DNA of 64,000 bases, taken from assembly GCA_027924585.1 (NCBI GenBank), contig BSBM01001383.1, forward strand, positions 719,001 through 783,000, written 5' to 3'. The notes under the pieces are model-generated. The model saw only the letters and a list, made by a program, of their open reading frames with translations. It searched no databases and was not told where the DNA came from. Made by a program: the position numbers and the translations under genes. Position 1 is the first letter of the stretch. Every line of letters starts with the position of its first letter. This document shows, in pieces, positions 23,826 to 35,487 of the stretch. This stretch comes from Larix kaempferi. Taxonomy: Eukaryota > Streptophyta > Pinopsida > Pinales > Pinaceae.

Positions 23826-25851
23826 TTTCATGTCCCAAATTTGGAATTGGGTCACAATGGCCTAATCATATTAGCCATATTCATTAGAGTTTGCAAAGTT
23901 GATGTTAAGGGTCAAATAATTGCCAAGGAGGAAAATTACTAGTTTCCTAGGTTTGGGGTGGAAGCTTTGGGATTTGGAATAATGGGGATAATAAATGATG
24001 TTTGAACATTAGAATGGAATAAATATTTAATAAAGGAGCTAAATAAATATATACAAGTGAAAATCAAAGTGGCATTTCATCATGAAGACACATGGAGGAA
24101 GTGGGACCCACATATGGCTAGATTTCCCCACTACATTTGGCATCATTCTCTCACCAATTCGAATTCAAGGTGAATGGTAACATACTTGGGGAAGTCCAAA
24201 AGGTATTATTCATGGCATAACTCATCCAAGGTCGTAATATAGAGGAAGAGTAACTCCCATGGAAGAGGAAGAGGCAATTTGGAGCTAGTGAGACACTTGG
24301 GCTAGATTCCCTAGCTCTATGACAACAATGATGAAGATGCTATGACACCTATGACACAAATCAGACCTGAAGGCTGACATATGACATATATGACATGTCA
24401 GGGCTAAAAATAGACTCCAAGAGGGCGCTCAAGGGTGTTAGGGCAGCTAAGATGCTTCCACATGTGATTTGGTGGAAGTGGGAGACTAGGAATTGTTGTA
24501 CAAGTGGCGTTCTTTGGAATCTCTTCCCAACTTGAGTTGGCATGAGTCTCTTGGAAGGAATTCGACCCATGGAGGCCATTAGAAATTTATAAATGTCAAT
24601 AACAAAGAATGAAACCAGCTTTTGATCATTTGTAGAATTTGCAATTGCATTTGTGAAGAGGGAGAGCTAGTGGATGACTAGTTTCTTGCCTTAGCCAATT
24701 TCGAGGGTGAAAGATTCCCATCCAAGTTGGTAATTGGAAAGTCCATTCAGACCTTTCATTTGGAGCTTTAATGGAGTCTTTATTTGCAGGTGTAACCTAC
24801 AGGGCAGCTCGTGGTTTCTTCTATTGCAGCTCACTCCTTCAACCATTTCCGGTTTTGATGGCATATTCTTGATCCTTGAGGGAGGGCGTTTTTGGTGAGC
24901 TATTGTACTCTTTGGGGAATCTTTTAATGCCCCATTTCTTTTGTAATATGAAGTAAATACTCTGTTCTTCATCTACAAAAAGTTTCAAGTCGAAATTCCA
25001 AGTAGAAATGTATAAATCTCATTTTTAATGGAGGAACAATGCCATTTCCCCACTACCTTGTTGTGAGCCAATGTATTGATGATGATTTCGAATGGATGGA
25101 TGAATATCTGATATATTTGTGGTCAATATAATTCCATGGATGTCTTCTACAAGTTTCATGTACTGTACTTGAGCATTTGAAGTATTTTTACTTAGTTTAA
25201 TCGCACTGGGAGAAGAAATAGTGCCAGTTCCCCAAGGGTCGAATTGGTGATTTTTGCAGTTGAATGGGAGAGGGTTGGAACAGATATAATAATCAATTAA
25301 TGGTGCACATGAGACCTTAATAACATCCTTAATACATTCCCTACCTTTGTTCAGAAATTTGAGTGGCTTTGGAGGCATTTGGGAAGCCATTTTCAATACT
25401 TACCCCAGGGGGATTTGAACCCCAAATTACTAGTAAAATTGCATACTTGGTCCAGAATCTTAAGAGAGTTTGCAGAGGTATTTTGGTGGCCATATATAAT
25501 CCCTGAACATCATATTCAAGTCTTAATATCATTCATACACCTTCCTTGAAGATTTGAAGGCATTTGGAGTCAATTCGAGACATAGAGACCAATACTAGTC
25601 AAAGGCAAATTACTAGTAAAGTTCCCTACATTGGCCAGAATTGAAAGAGTATTTGCAGAAGTATTTTAAAGGTCTAAAGGCATCCTTAAAACACATATTT
25701 ATGTTCTAATATCATTCATATACCTTCTCAGAAGATTTGAAATCATTTGGGGCAAATTTGGGACCTAGAGATCAAACTAGTCAAAGGTCGAACTAGGGAA
25801 AAAAAATGGAAAATTGCCATTTTAATAAAATTCCTAACAAGGGACATTATA
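23826..25851 (+). repeat. 3' LTR of element A
   Basis: The 2026-bp repeat matches the 5' LTR. Its first bases read TTTCATG where the family has TGTCATG, so the terminal TG is mutated to TT. Its end reads ATTATA instead of ATTACA. These end changes would hinder a new round of integration. Confidence 0.93.
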
Positions 25852-26661
25852 GGGTAAGGTATGCCTAGTCATTGGAAGAGTAACCCCTAGACTTGAAACA
25901 AGTGCTCCCCATCCTTGAAATTGGTTAGTGGCTGGGAGGGTAGGTAATCCTTGAATTAAGAGGTTAATCCTACTTGCCCCTAAAAAGGCATTACTGTGAC
26001 AACTCTGTCACACCTATGGATGGTGACTGGAAGTAGAGCTAAGGCCATGTCATAAATAGGGCCCAAAAGGCTATCCAAGGACAATACCTTTCAACCATTA
26101 GCTAACTAAAGGATTACAAGGTGAAATATGCTCCAAAGAAAGATAAAAAAAACATCGAAAGAAAAAGCAAAAGCATCAAAAGAAAGATCAAAATAAAAGG
26201 CAAAAGTTATGAAATTAATAAAAGGGAGGCTTTCTAGATTCAAACGGGTTGCTTCTAAATGCTTCATCAATCTGTGGAACACCCTTCTTCCTTAGTGTTC
26301 GCCACTTCAACAAATGTCACAGAGTGTCCTTTATTCCATTCTCTCCAAAAGTGAATCAAGTCTATCCTATGGTCAACTTCAGACTTCAACTAAGACCATG
26401 GTTTTCACTCATTCTACTTCACCCAAGAGAGAGGTTGATCTATGCATTACATTTGTGATTAGTCTAGGCAGGAATATGTACATGTAACTAGTTACTCTTC
26501 TCCTTTACTGTACATAGTACTTGTCTTGCACTCATTGTTTTTGAAATGATCACCGATGTATAGCATGATTTAACATGTATTTTTTCATCAATTTTACTCA
26601 TGATTAAGAGACTAACACCTCTTGCAAGAATTGCATATGATTATTCTATCATTTTGAGCAT

Positions 26662-26737
26662 TGGTCAAAATTTGACCAAACTTTGACTTTTTGACTAGTC
26701 AAACCAGAGTTTGACTTGGTCAAAGGGATAGGTCAAC
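26662..26737. promoter_or_regulatory. dense W-box-type TTGAC cluster in the Tat 5' LTR
   Basis: Eight TTGAC/GTCAA cores occur in 76 bp, in both orientations, for example TTTGACCAAACTTTGACTT and TTGACTTGGTCAAA. This is the known core for WRKY transcription factors. Without element A it lies about 1.6 kb inside the LTR, upstream of the presumed TATA region. Confidence 0.55.
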
Positions 26738-28965
26738 AGCAGTTACTTCACTACTTATCATCATTGATCATATATTTTCCATTGGAGGCCAATTGGACCC
26801 CTCCAAGTATCATTTGAGGCATTATTGAATTAATTGGTTAAATTTAATTATTTTCTTAAGGTTTGTGGAAAATAATTAGTCTATATATTTAAAAATAGTT
26901 GGAGATAACTTCTAGCAGATTATATCAGATTGGCTATGGGCATAAGAGTAGTGGATATTATGGTTTTTGAGGTTTACAAATTCATCCGTGCAATCAGATT
27001 TCCAATCCGGAAAAAGAAGATGAAGATTTTGGTAGTTGTGTGATTAATTATTTTATTTCAACAGAAAATTAAAATTTTTAAATAACCAAGGTATCTGATG
27101 TATGATGGTTGGATAAGTGGATGACAAAATCTGACTTGGGTATTGTTATGATGTTCCCCTAGACACATTTGGACCACTTTTCCTAGCACCACAAATTATT
27201 TTCACTTGGCATGTGGTGTTCATCTTCATGGTGGGGCGCCCTCTCTCTGAAGGGGGCACATTATTCATTTGGGGACTTATATATTGAGCTTAGCACTGTA
27301 ATAAAAGTGTATTAGGATCACATAGGGGAACGCTTGATACCCATAGTAACTCATTTGATGTATCTCTTATGTATCTTGAGAATATACTTGGGCATTCAGA
27401 AGTAATTCGCCCACCTCCATAGATAATCATTTCCAGCCATATGAAAAAGATTAAAATGAGATAAATTCGCAACCATTGATCAGGTATTAGCATCTTTTAA
27501 TTTCAGCCATCCACAAAAAGATGGGTTAGGGATATTTCCACTCTCTATCTTTAAAATAGAGTGATCTCTTCATTGTAAGACAGTTTTTGCTCATTTGCAA
27601 CAATAATATACAACCAAATTTTGGATCTCTTTCTCATGTCTCTTTCCGAGTCGTTTGTTGAGTGAATATTGTCTTAGCTATCCTCTCTAGTGTATTGGAT
27701 CTTTGCTACAACAATTTGGGCATTCTATTTGTGGTGATTTTTGTGCAGGGTAGAAGAGCAATAACGTCCCCGAGGCGTCTTGGTCATCTTGGCAGAAGGA
27801 ATATAGTTTATAGAGCTTGATTAAGACTAAAATCTCATCATTTTCTTACCCATTTCTTTTTGTTCCTGGCACAACGATTTCAAATTTGCAATTGTTATTT
27901 TTAGTTTTGGTACTGAGATCTCTCTTCCTAACTTTGTCTTGTGGTACTTGCAGGATTGGAATGCTTAAAGAAACTAATGCACCCAAGTGGATGGAGTGAA
28001 GATTTGAGAATCTATTGTTAGGACAAAGTAGAGAACTTCACCAACCATTGTAGCCTGGTAAGAAGTTTACTCCAAGCTTGTTGTTTTATGTTTCTAAAAC
28101 CACTAGTCACACATTTCACTATCTTTCACCTCCTTTTTGTTTTGTTTGCATGCAGGGTTTGTGGGTAGTTTTCACTTGGATTATATTTTCATGTCACATT
28201 TAGGGCCATTTTATACTCTAAACGAATCCATTGTTGGACTACATAATTCCCTACGTGTAGGTACTAATCATAAAACATATTTTCACCAAGTGGGTATTCC
28301 TCATCTCCTTCTGCATGCTTGTTTTGTTTGCTGCCTTGTTTTGTGCATGTGTTATCTTCCATTAGCAATAAGATATATTACATGCTAGGTCCTTCCCAAT
28401 ACAAACCCAACTCTCTATTCTTGCATGCATAAAAAATTGACAATTCCTTTAAGCCATATCACCCAAGTAGGCGAGTCTGGAACATTTGGCCTTACTATTT
28501 TCCTTCTAGACTTCATTCTTCACGAGTTACTAAGTAATTTATATCGCTGGCCTGTTTTTCTATATCCGTTAATTTCATAACCAACCTTAATAATACTAGC
28601 TTAGTGACCACTTCTAAGTCTTAGAATTCAACCCCAGGGTACTATTTGTGCATATTTCCTTAAAACCATGAGAAGTACTTTGTAAACATCCTAAAATTGG
28701 TCTAGTCACTACTTTGGAAAGCTGAGATTGTTCTTGGAAAGTACTCTAGAAATATGGGCTGGGGATACCTCCTGTGGCTAGTCTGGTTTCACCACAACTG
28801 AGACTAGGAATCCTAAATAGAGAGGAACCTACTCGACGTGACACCATTTTGGGGGTAGGATTCCTTAGCTATCACGGACCTAGTGGTTGCAGCTCTCTTC
28901 CATCCTAGATAGGATTACACACACTTAGAGTCACACTCAGAGTCACAAGAGATTTTGTGATAACA

Positions 28966-28987
28966 TTTTTGGCGCCATTGACAAGGA
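28966..28987 (+). other. primer-binding site of the Tat element
   Basis: TTTTTGGCGCCATTGACAAGGA directly follows the LTR end TGATAACA. It is the tRNA-Asp-type site with changes (GCCATTGACAAGG versus GCCGTTGCCGGGG in the 11.8-kb element). Confidence 0.8.
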
Positions 28988-29428
28988 GGCTGAGACTGCC
29001 TCGGTCGAATTTTGCGAGTTTTTCTCTTACATCTTTCACCAATCTTATCGCATATGGCATATTGATTTTTTTATGGTTACTTGTTCTAGTTGCATTTATT
29101 TTACTACCATCACACTTTTGTCATCTCTATCTCCCTGCTAATTAATGAAAAATCATTCGACGAATACTAAAATTTTGGTCACCTGTTGACTCCACATCAC
29201 GACTCCACTAAGGAGTGATCCCTTCCTTACAATCTTCTAAGTTCCAAAAAATATTTCTAGGTATTATTCCACCAATATGTTGTTTAAGAATAGTTAATTC
29301 ATGAAGATAATAAATTTTTGCTTCTAGCCTTTTTCCTAGTTGTGATTTATTCGTTCCTTCTTTCCTTTCTTTAAGTATGAAGGATGTCGGGTGTCACATA
29401 ATAGTTTCTTTTATACTACTACCAAGTA
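28988..29428 (+). other. Tat leader with no recognisable gag
   Basis: Only about 440 bp separate the primer site from the gag-pol linker, too short for a capsid gene. No Gag motif can be read in any frame. A gag deletion is the simplest reading. Confidence 0.45.
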
Positions 29429-30400
29429 ATGATATTAATGACAAATTTTATGCAAAAAAGAAATGAGGAGATGATTAATCAAGAGAAATACTATCAACAT
29501 GAATATGAAAGTGTTTATACTGGTTTCCCTTACCCTCCTCAAGGCCTCATCAAGGATAACTCTCCAAAAATTACAAGCATTCAATACCAGCCTCCAAGGT
29601 ATACTATAGGTAAATCTACACATACTAGTAAAACCTAGAAGGGTAGTTCGCTTGGTAATCCAAAGCTAACAACAACTAAAATGACCCTGTGGCATAAGGA
29701 ACATAATCCTATTGAGAAAAATAAGAATCCCCCTCAGAACATGTCCCAAACTAGGACATCTATAGTGATAAATTTTTGAGAGAAGTTATCAAATGCATCC
29801 TTACTAGTTTCTTTAAAAGAATTGGTCAAGATCCCCTCGATAAAGTGGGAAATTTTGAAATTTTTAGGACTCAAAGATGAAGATAGTCGCGGAGAAATGA
29901 CTTATGGCTTGAATATTGACATAACTAGTTTTCTCTCTAAAGTTAATATGCTAATTCCTTTGGGAGAATTGTTAAATATACCCTCCATGCATGCTGGAGC
30001 TACTAAGTTTTTTGGGATTGATCCAAGAGAGGAGATAGCTCCAAGACAATTAGAAGTAGAGAAAGATCCTCCTATCATGCTCCATAGTGTGATTGAGAGA
30101 GAAAATGATGGGTATCCTCCTTTCTTTATAGCCCTGCAAATCAATGACTTGACTTTGCACAATTGCATGTTAGATTCAGGTGCCACAAATAATGTCATGC
30201 CACTGAGAGTTATGTACTGACTTGAGCTAACCCCTTCCCGACCTTATAAAAATGTGTGCAGTCTAGACTCTAAAACTGTTGAATCCCATGGTGTGATTGA
30301 AAATTCAAGAGTTAAGTTGGCAGCATATCCACACATTGAAATGGTCATGGACGTGCTTGTTATTGATGTTCCAGATGCTTGGGGTATGCTTTTATCATGA
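29429..30400 (+). pseudogene. Tat linker and aspartic protease remnant
   Basis: From 29429 the plus strand encodes a linker (FPYPPQGLIKDN and onward), a stop near 29637, and then a 132-residue open segment from 29822. The latter ends with the retroviral-type protease signature LDSGATNNVMPLRVMY at about 30170-30220, the catalytic Asp being in DSGA. After a TGA the same frame continues with LTPSRPYKNVCSLDSKTVES, HIEMVMDVLVIDVPDAWGMLLS. That is the usual protease C-terminal part of Tat elements. Several stops make it inactive. The protease would process the Gag-Pol polyprotein. Confidence 0.82.
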
Positions 30401-30481
30401 TAATGGGATGTTAATATTGGTGGGAACATCCATATGGACCTTTCCTATGCTAACATACTAGTAGAATCAAGATCATATATG

Positions 30482-31024
30482 TGTCAGAACTCTAGATTTA
30501 GCTAAACTAGCTTACCTATCTTAGCAATCAATAACATATCAACATAAATAAGAACAGAAAGAGAACAAGGAAAAGAATACACCAGATATATGTGGTTCAC
30601 CCAATTGGGCTACGTCCATGGGAAGGTTTTCTTCTTATTATCTCCATAAATCTCCTTCAATATTACAAGAGAGCAACTATAAATAACCCCAATACAATAT
30701 AACATATCTTGAGATAACAAAACCATGTGTCAATATTATCTATGGGCATATACCACTTTATCACTTGTTGTATATGATGCGACTTCCTTGACCCTATTAT
30801 ATACCAAGATATGTGGAGGAATTACTCTCACATATTGCATGTGGGATAATATAATTCTCCATAATAACATCTCTTTATATAATGATGGATATCAAGAGTA
30901 TACTTTACCATAATGAATATGGGATATAATGTATTTAACTCTTTTACATAAGATTGTGGATAAATTCTGACATAATACAAAGACATTATTACCTTCCAAG
31001 GAATAGAATTAATATATTCCAACA
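30482..31024 (-). mobile_element. solo LTR of a Ty1/Copia element
   Basis: The 543-bp insert starts TGTCAGAAC and ends TATTCCAACA and is flanked by perfect 5-bp duplications ATATG (30477-30481 and 31025-31029). Removing it joins the Tat reading frame. The segment near 30590-30625 (GTGGTTCACCCAATTGGGC in the plus sense) is typical of Copia LTR U5 read in reverse, so the LTR lies on the minus strand. No internal sequence remains: the element was reduced by LTR-LTR recombination. Confidence 0.88.
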
Positions 31025-31667
31025 ATATGATGTTACATAATGAACCATCGATGAGAAATCATGTAGAAAATCTTGAGGACGTGTTTGATGAAGTTGTGTA
31101 CTGTAGTGATGATGTTGGAAATTTTATGGAGTTGGATAATATTGGGTTGACAAAACTTATGAGCCTGCACTCAGTAATGGAGTTTGGAAAATGCATTTTG
31201 ATGGTGCCAGATCTAGGCATGGTGCTAAAGCAGGAATTGTTTTGACTGCGCCATTGGGGGAGGAAAAGACATTCTTTCCGCCTTGAATTTGATTGTACAA
31301 ATAATGTAGCCGAATATGAGACCTTTCTGTTAGGTTTGGAATAGCTCAAGATCTGAAGATCAAATGTATTAGTGTGATAGGTGATACACAGTTGATAGTG
31401 TACCAAGTAAGAAATCAATATGAGACAAAGATTGATAAACTAAGGAATTATAGGAATGTTGTTTGGGACTCCATTGAGTTATTCGATGTGTTTGGAATAA
31501 AGGGATTCCCTGGAAATGAGAATACCCTTGTAGATTCCTTGGATTCTGAAACCAATACTTTTGAGGTTTCAAAGGAGTTTTCTAAACGGAACTACAAAAG
31601 GGAAGTGCTTTTTAGATCATATGCACTAGATAACAAAAAATACTTGCAAGTTTTTGAGGATGATGCT
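31025..31667 (+). pseudogene. Tat archaeal-type RNase H, copy 1
   Basis: After the solo LTR the protein continues (EPSMRNHVENLEDVFDEV) into an RNase H of the archaeal type that marks the Tat lineage. MHFDGARSRHGAKAGIVLTA near 31190-31245 carries the first catalytic Asp, NNVAEYETFLLGLE near 31295-31345 the Glu, and CISVIGDTQLIVYQV near 31370-31410 the second Asp. Then GIKGFPGNENTLVDSLDS corresponds to the family's IPRxxNxxADSLA. A frameshift near 31275 and a stop inside the helix inactivate it. The Tat homology ends abruptly at 31667. Confidence 0.82.
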
Positions 31668-33394
31668 GTTACAAAGAAAAAATCCTATGGCTTGGGGTAG
31701 ACCACAACAGACAAAGTGACACCAAAAATCAACTCAAGTCTCAAGTATTCTCTATAAATATGAAATGCCAACAACAAAGAGAAAACTCTTACCTCAACAG
31801 GATGTTCGAAGAAGACCACCGTTGAACTTGTAATCCAATGCTCCTTACCTACAACTTGTCCTCAACAACAAAGATATACAAGCATATAGAATATATATAA
31901 ATTGTTAGCATATAAACTAGCATAATCCATTAACATATTAAACAAATATACCCAATGAGAATAACATAAACATATGTAACATGTATTGGACGAGAAAAGA
32001 GTATTTCTATTAATGTAACATGAACATAAGGACATAGTGACAACCTTCTGTAGGAAACTCGTCAGAACCGAGAAACTAAGTTCCTCCACCACTTCAATCC
32101 TCCATGCAATGGCAAGCTCACAAATTCGAGGAGTAATTGGGTTCTTACTTCACAATATAGGGCAGAGCTTGGGAGATGAAGATAAAAGAGTTCAAACTAT
32201 CAAGGACAAAAGGATCTAGACTCAAGCCAATGGAAATGGGGGGAAATTCCTCCAGAGTTTCCTTGCTCTCTAATTTCTCTTCCCTCAAATGCTTCACAAT
32301 GACTCAATGTATAACCCTCAAAGGAGGTGGAGGGTTGAATCAAAGCGTTTTCCAGCATATGGAAGGCCAAGGATCAAAATGGTATTTACTTGGGAAGGAA
32401 AACCCGAAACATTTTTAATTTTGAGCATGAAACCCGATGTATGAGGGCAGTAATGGAGAAGCCTGCGTATACGCATGCTGTAGCGCTGGTCACTTGCGTA
32501 CATCAACAAAAATGTGATTTATAGGGGTTTTACTGAGCAATAGGGATAATGCGAGTTTGCAGAGGGACATGGCAGGCCATCAAGGAATGTTGCATAGAGT
32601 GTGGAAAATCATGCTATAACAGATGCCCCCTAATGTACAAGGTTAGAGGGAAGATCATGATGGCCGAAATACATTATAACTCTCAGAAGTGGAGTAGTGG
32701 AGACCAATCGGAAGAACTATCCACTCATCAAAAATTACAATATTGACTTTCTATACATGTCTGCAGATTTGAAATACATACCAATTTGTTACAATGGCCA
32801 TGAATAGGAAATACATCATAGACTAATGTCATAAGTAGTCATAGCCATGAACCATATACAATGAATTCTAGTCTCCAACTGAGCTGAAGATATCTGGTAC
32901 AAACTGCTCTGCCATGAGAACTGAGGTCCTATAGATACTGTCACGATCACATATAGTGGCATATAGTATAATGCCACTGTAGTCTGAAGTCTTCTACACA
33001 AACTGTCGATGGTGCATGTCCCATCACGTGAATATATGTATTGGAGTCGAACATGATGAAATATCGTTTGATTACCGATCATTAAGGTATACCGTTAATA
33101 GATGCGAGACTACCCATCGATGATGAAAATGGGTGTTAAGGAACCGAGTACATTCTAAAAGTGTGATTAAGGGTGTTGAGTTCGAACACTTGCAGAATCC
33201 ATCGATCATTAGACAATAATGAATTCCCAACTGTAATGATGAGAGAACCTTCCACTGATGACTGCAAGTCTCAAGGTACTCATTTGAATCTAGATCTCAG
33301 TTCCATAATAGATGATTTGAAGTCGATGGAATGAGATCCGCTGGAAGGAGGGAATTAAGGCATCCCCCATCAACCAACACAAGGTATGCGGCTA
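31668..33394. other. unassigned foreign DNA left of element B
   Basis: This is the left part of a block that separates two overlapping Tat segments. It has AT-rich non-coding texture and only short ORFs with no known motif. No matching LTR pair was found for it, so its identity and exact edges are unknown. A junction-like tgttac begins it. Confidence 0.4.
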
Positions 33395-35421
33395 TGTCAT
33401 GTCCCAAATTTGGTATTGGGTCACAATGGCCTAATCACATTGGCTCTATTCATTAGAGTTTGTCAAATTGATGCTAAAGGTCAAATAATTGCTAAGGAGG
33501 AAAATTACTAGTTTCCTAGGTTTGGGGTGAAAGCTTTGGGATTTGGAATAATGGGGATAATAAATGATGTTTGAACATTAGAATGGCATAAATATTTAAT
33601 AAAGGATCTAAATAAATATATACAAGTGAAAATCAAAGTGGCATTTCATCATGAAGACACATGGAGGAAGTGGGACCCACATATGGCTAGATTTCCCCAC
33701 TACATTTGGCATCATTCTCTCACCAATTCGAATTCAAGGTGAATGGTAACATACTTGGGGGAGTCCAAAATGTATTATTCATTGCATGACTCATCCAAGT
33801 TCGAAATATAGAGGAAGAGTAACTCCCATGGAAGAGGAAGAGGCAATTTGGAGCTAGTGAGACACTTGGGCTAGATTCCCTAGCTCTATGACAACAATGA
33901 TGAAGATGCTATGACACCTATGACACAAATCAGACCTGAAGGCTGACATATGACATATATGAAATGTCAGGGCTAAAAATAGACTCCAAGAGGGTGCTCA
34001 AGGGTGTTAGGGCAGCTACGATGCTTCCACATGTGATTTGGTGGAAGTGGGAGACTAGGAATTGTTGTACAAGTGGCGTTCTTTGGAATCTCTTCCCAAC
34101 TTGAGTTGGCATGAGTCTCTTGGAAGGAATTCAACCCATGGAGGCCATTATAACTTTATAAATGTCAATAACAAAGAATGAAACCAGCTTTTGATCATTT
34201 GTAGAATTTGCAATTGCATTTGTGAAGAGGGAGAGCTAGTGGATGACTAGTTTCTTGCCTTAGCCAATTTCGAGGGTGAAAGATTCCCATCCAAGTTGGC
34301 AATTGGAAAGGCCATTCAGACCTTTCATTTGGAGCTTTAATGGAGTCTTTATTTGCATGTGTAACCTACAGGGAAGCTCATGGTTTCTTCTATTGCAGCT
34401 CGCTCCTTCAACCATTTCCAATTTTGATGGCATATTCTTGATCCTTGAGGGAGGGCGTTTTTGGTGAGCTATTGTACTCTTTGGGGGGAGCTTCTACTGC
34501 CCTATTTCTTTTGTAATATGAAGTAAAAACTCTGTTCTTCATCTCCAAAAATTTTCAGTTCGAAATTCCAAGTAGAAATGTATAAATCTCATTTATAATG
34601 GAAGAACAATGCCATTTCCCCACTACCTTGTTGTGAGCCAATGTATTGATGATGATTTCGAATGAATGGATGATTCTCTGATATATTTGTGATAAATATA
34701 CTGCCATGGATATCTTATACAATTTTCATGTACTGTACGTGAGCATTTGAAGCATTTTTACTCAGTTTAATTGCATTGGGAGAAGAAATAGTGTCATTTC
34801 CCCAAGGGTCGAATTGGGGATTTTTGCAGTTGAATGGGAGAGGGTGAGAACAGTTGTAATAAATCATTAATGGTGAATATGAGACCTTAATAACATACTT
34901 AACACATTACATACCTCTGTTCATAAATTTGAGTGGGTTTGGAGGCATTTGGGAAGCCATTTTCAGTACTTACCTTAGGGGGATTTGAACCCCAAATTAC
35001 TAGTAAAATTACATACTTGGTCCAGAATCTTAAGAGAGTTTGAAGAGGTATTTTGGTGGCCATATGTTGTCCCTGAACATCATATTCAATTCCTAATATC
35101 ATTCATAAACCTTCCTTGAAGATTTGAAGGCATTTGGAGTCAATATGAGACCTAGAGACCAATACTAGTCAAAGGGAAATCACTAGTAAAGTTACCTACA
35201 TTGACCAGAATTGAAAGAGTATTTGCAGAAGTGTTTTAAAGGTACAAAGGCATCCCTGAAACACATATTTATGTTCTAATATCATTCATATACCTTATCA
35301 GAAGATTTGGGATCATTTGGGGCAAATTTGGGACCTAGAGATCGAAACTAGTCAAAGGTCGAACCAAGAAAAAAAGTGGAAAATTGCAATTTTAATAAAA
35401 TTCCAAACAAGGGACATTACA
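33395..35421 (+). repeat. 5' LTR of element B
   Basis: The repeat is colinear with the A LTRs, with family-distinguishing changes such as TTTGGTATTGGG for TTTGGAATTGGG at the start. It keeps intact TG and CA ends. Confidence 0.94.
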
Positions 35422-35422
35422 G

Positions 35423-35438
35423 TGGTATCAGAGCATGG
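35423..35438 (+). other. primer-binding site of element B, initiator tRNA-Met type
   Basis: TGGTATCAGAGCATGG follows the 5' LTR after one base, as in element A. Confidence 0.92.
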
Positions 35439-35487
35439 TCCTTGCACCTGTGTATTAGGTACATACATTCAAGAATAATTGGCAGCC

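Larger units (their letters stand above)
19366..25851 (+). mobile_element. non-autonomous LTR retrotransposon A with conserved unknown ORF, 6.5 kb
   Basis: LTRs of 2027 bp (19366-21392) and 2026 bp (23826-25851) have inverted ends TGTCATGTCCC and GGGACATTACA. A perfect 5-bp target duplication GGGTA sits at 19361-19365 and 25852-25856. A tRNA-Met primer site follows the 5' LTR and a polypurine tract precedes the 3' LTR. The internal 2.4 kb carries one long plus-strand ORF and no recognisable gag, protease, RT core or integrase. By eye about twenty bases differ between its LTRs, so the insertion is fairly young and later than the Tat LTR it interrupts. Confidence 0.94.
18589..28965 (+). repeat. 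5' LTR of the Tat element, split by element A
   Basis: The LTR runs 18589-19365 and resumes at 25857-28965, about 3.9 kb without element A. It starts TGTTATCACA and ends TTTTGTGATAACA, directly followed by the primer-binding site. A TTTAAAATAG stretch near 27550 lies about 2.5 kb from the LTR start and is the best TATA candidate, matching the layout of the 11.8-kb element. No gene lies in it; the short ORFs (for example 27817-27999 and 28137-28388) have no motif. Confidence 0.8.

Noticed and set aside
32549-32746. Cys-rich 65-aa ORF (IECGKSCYNRC) considered as a zinc-knuckle Gag remnant
   Set aside because: Spacing does not fit CX2CX4HX4C and no neighbouring Gag motif exists.
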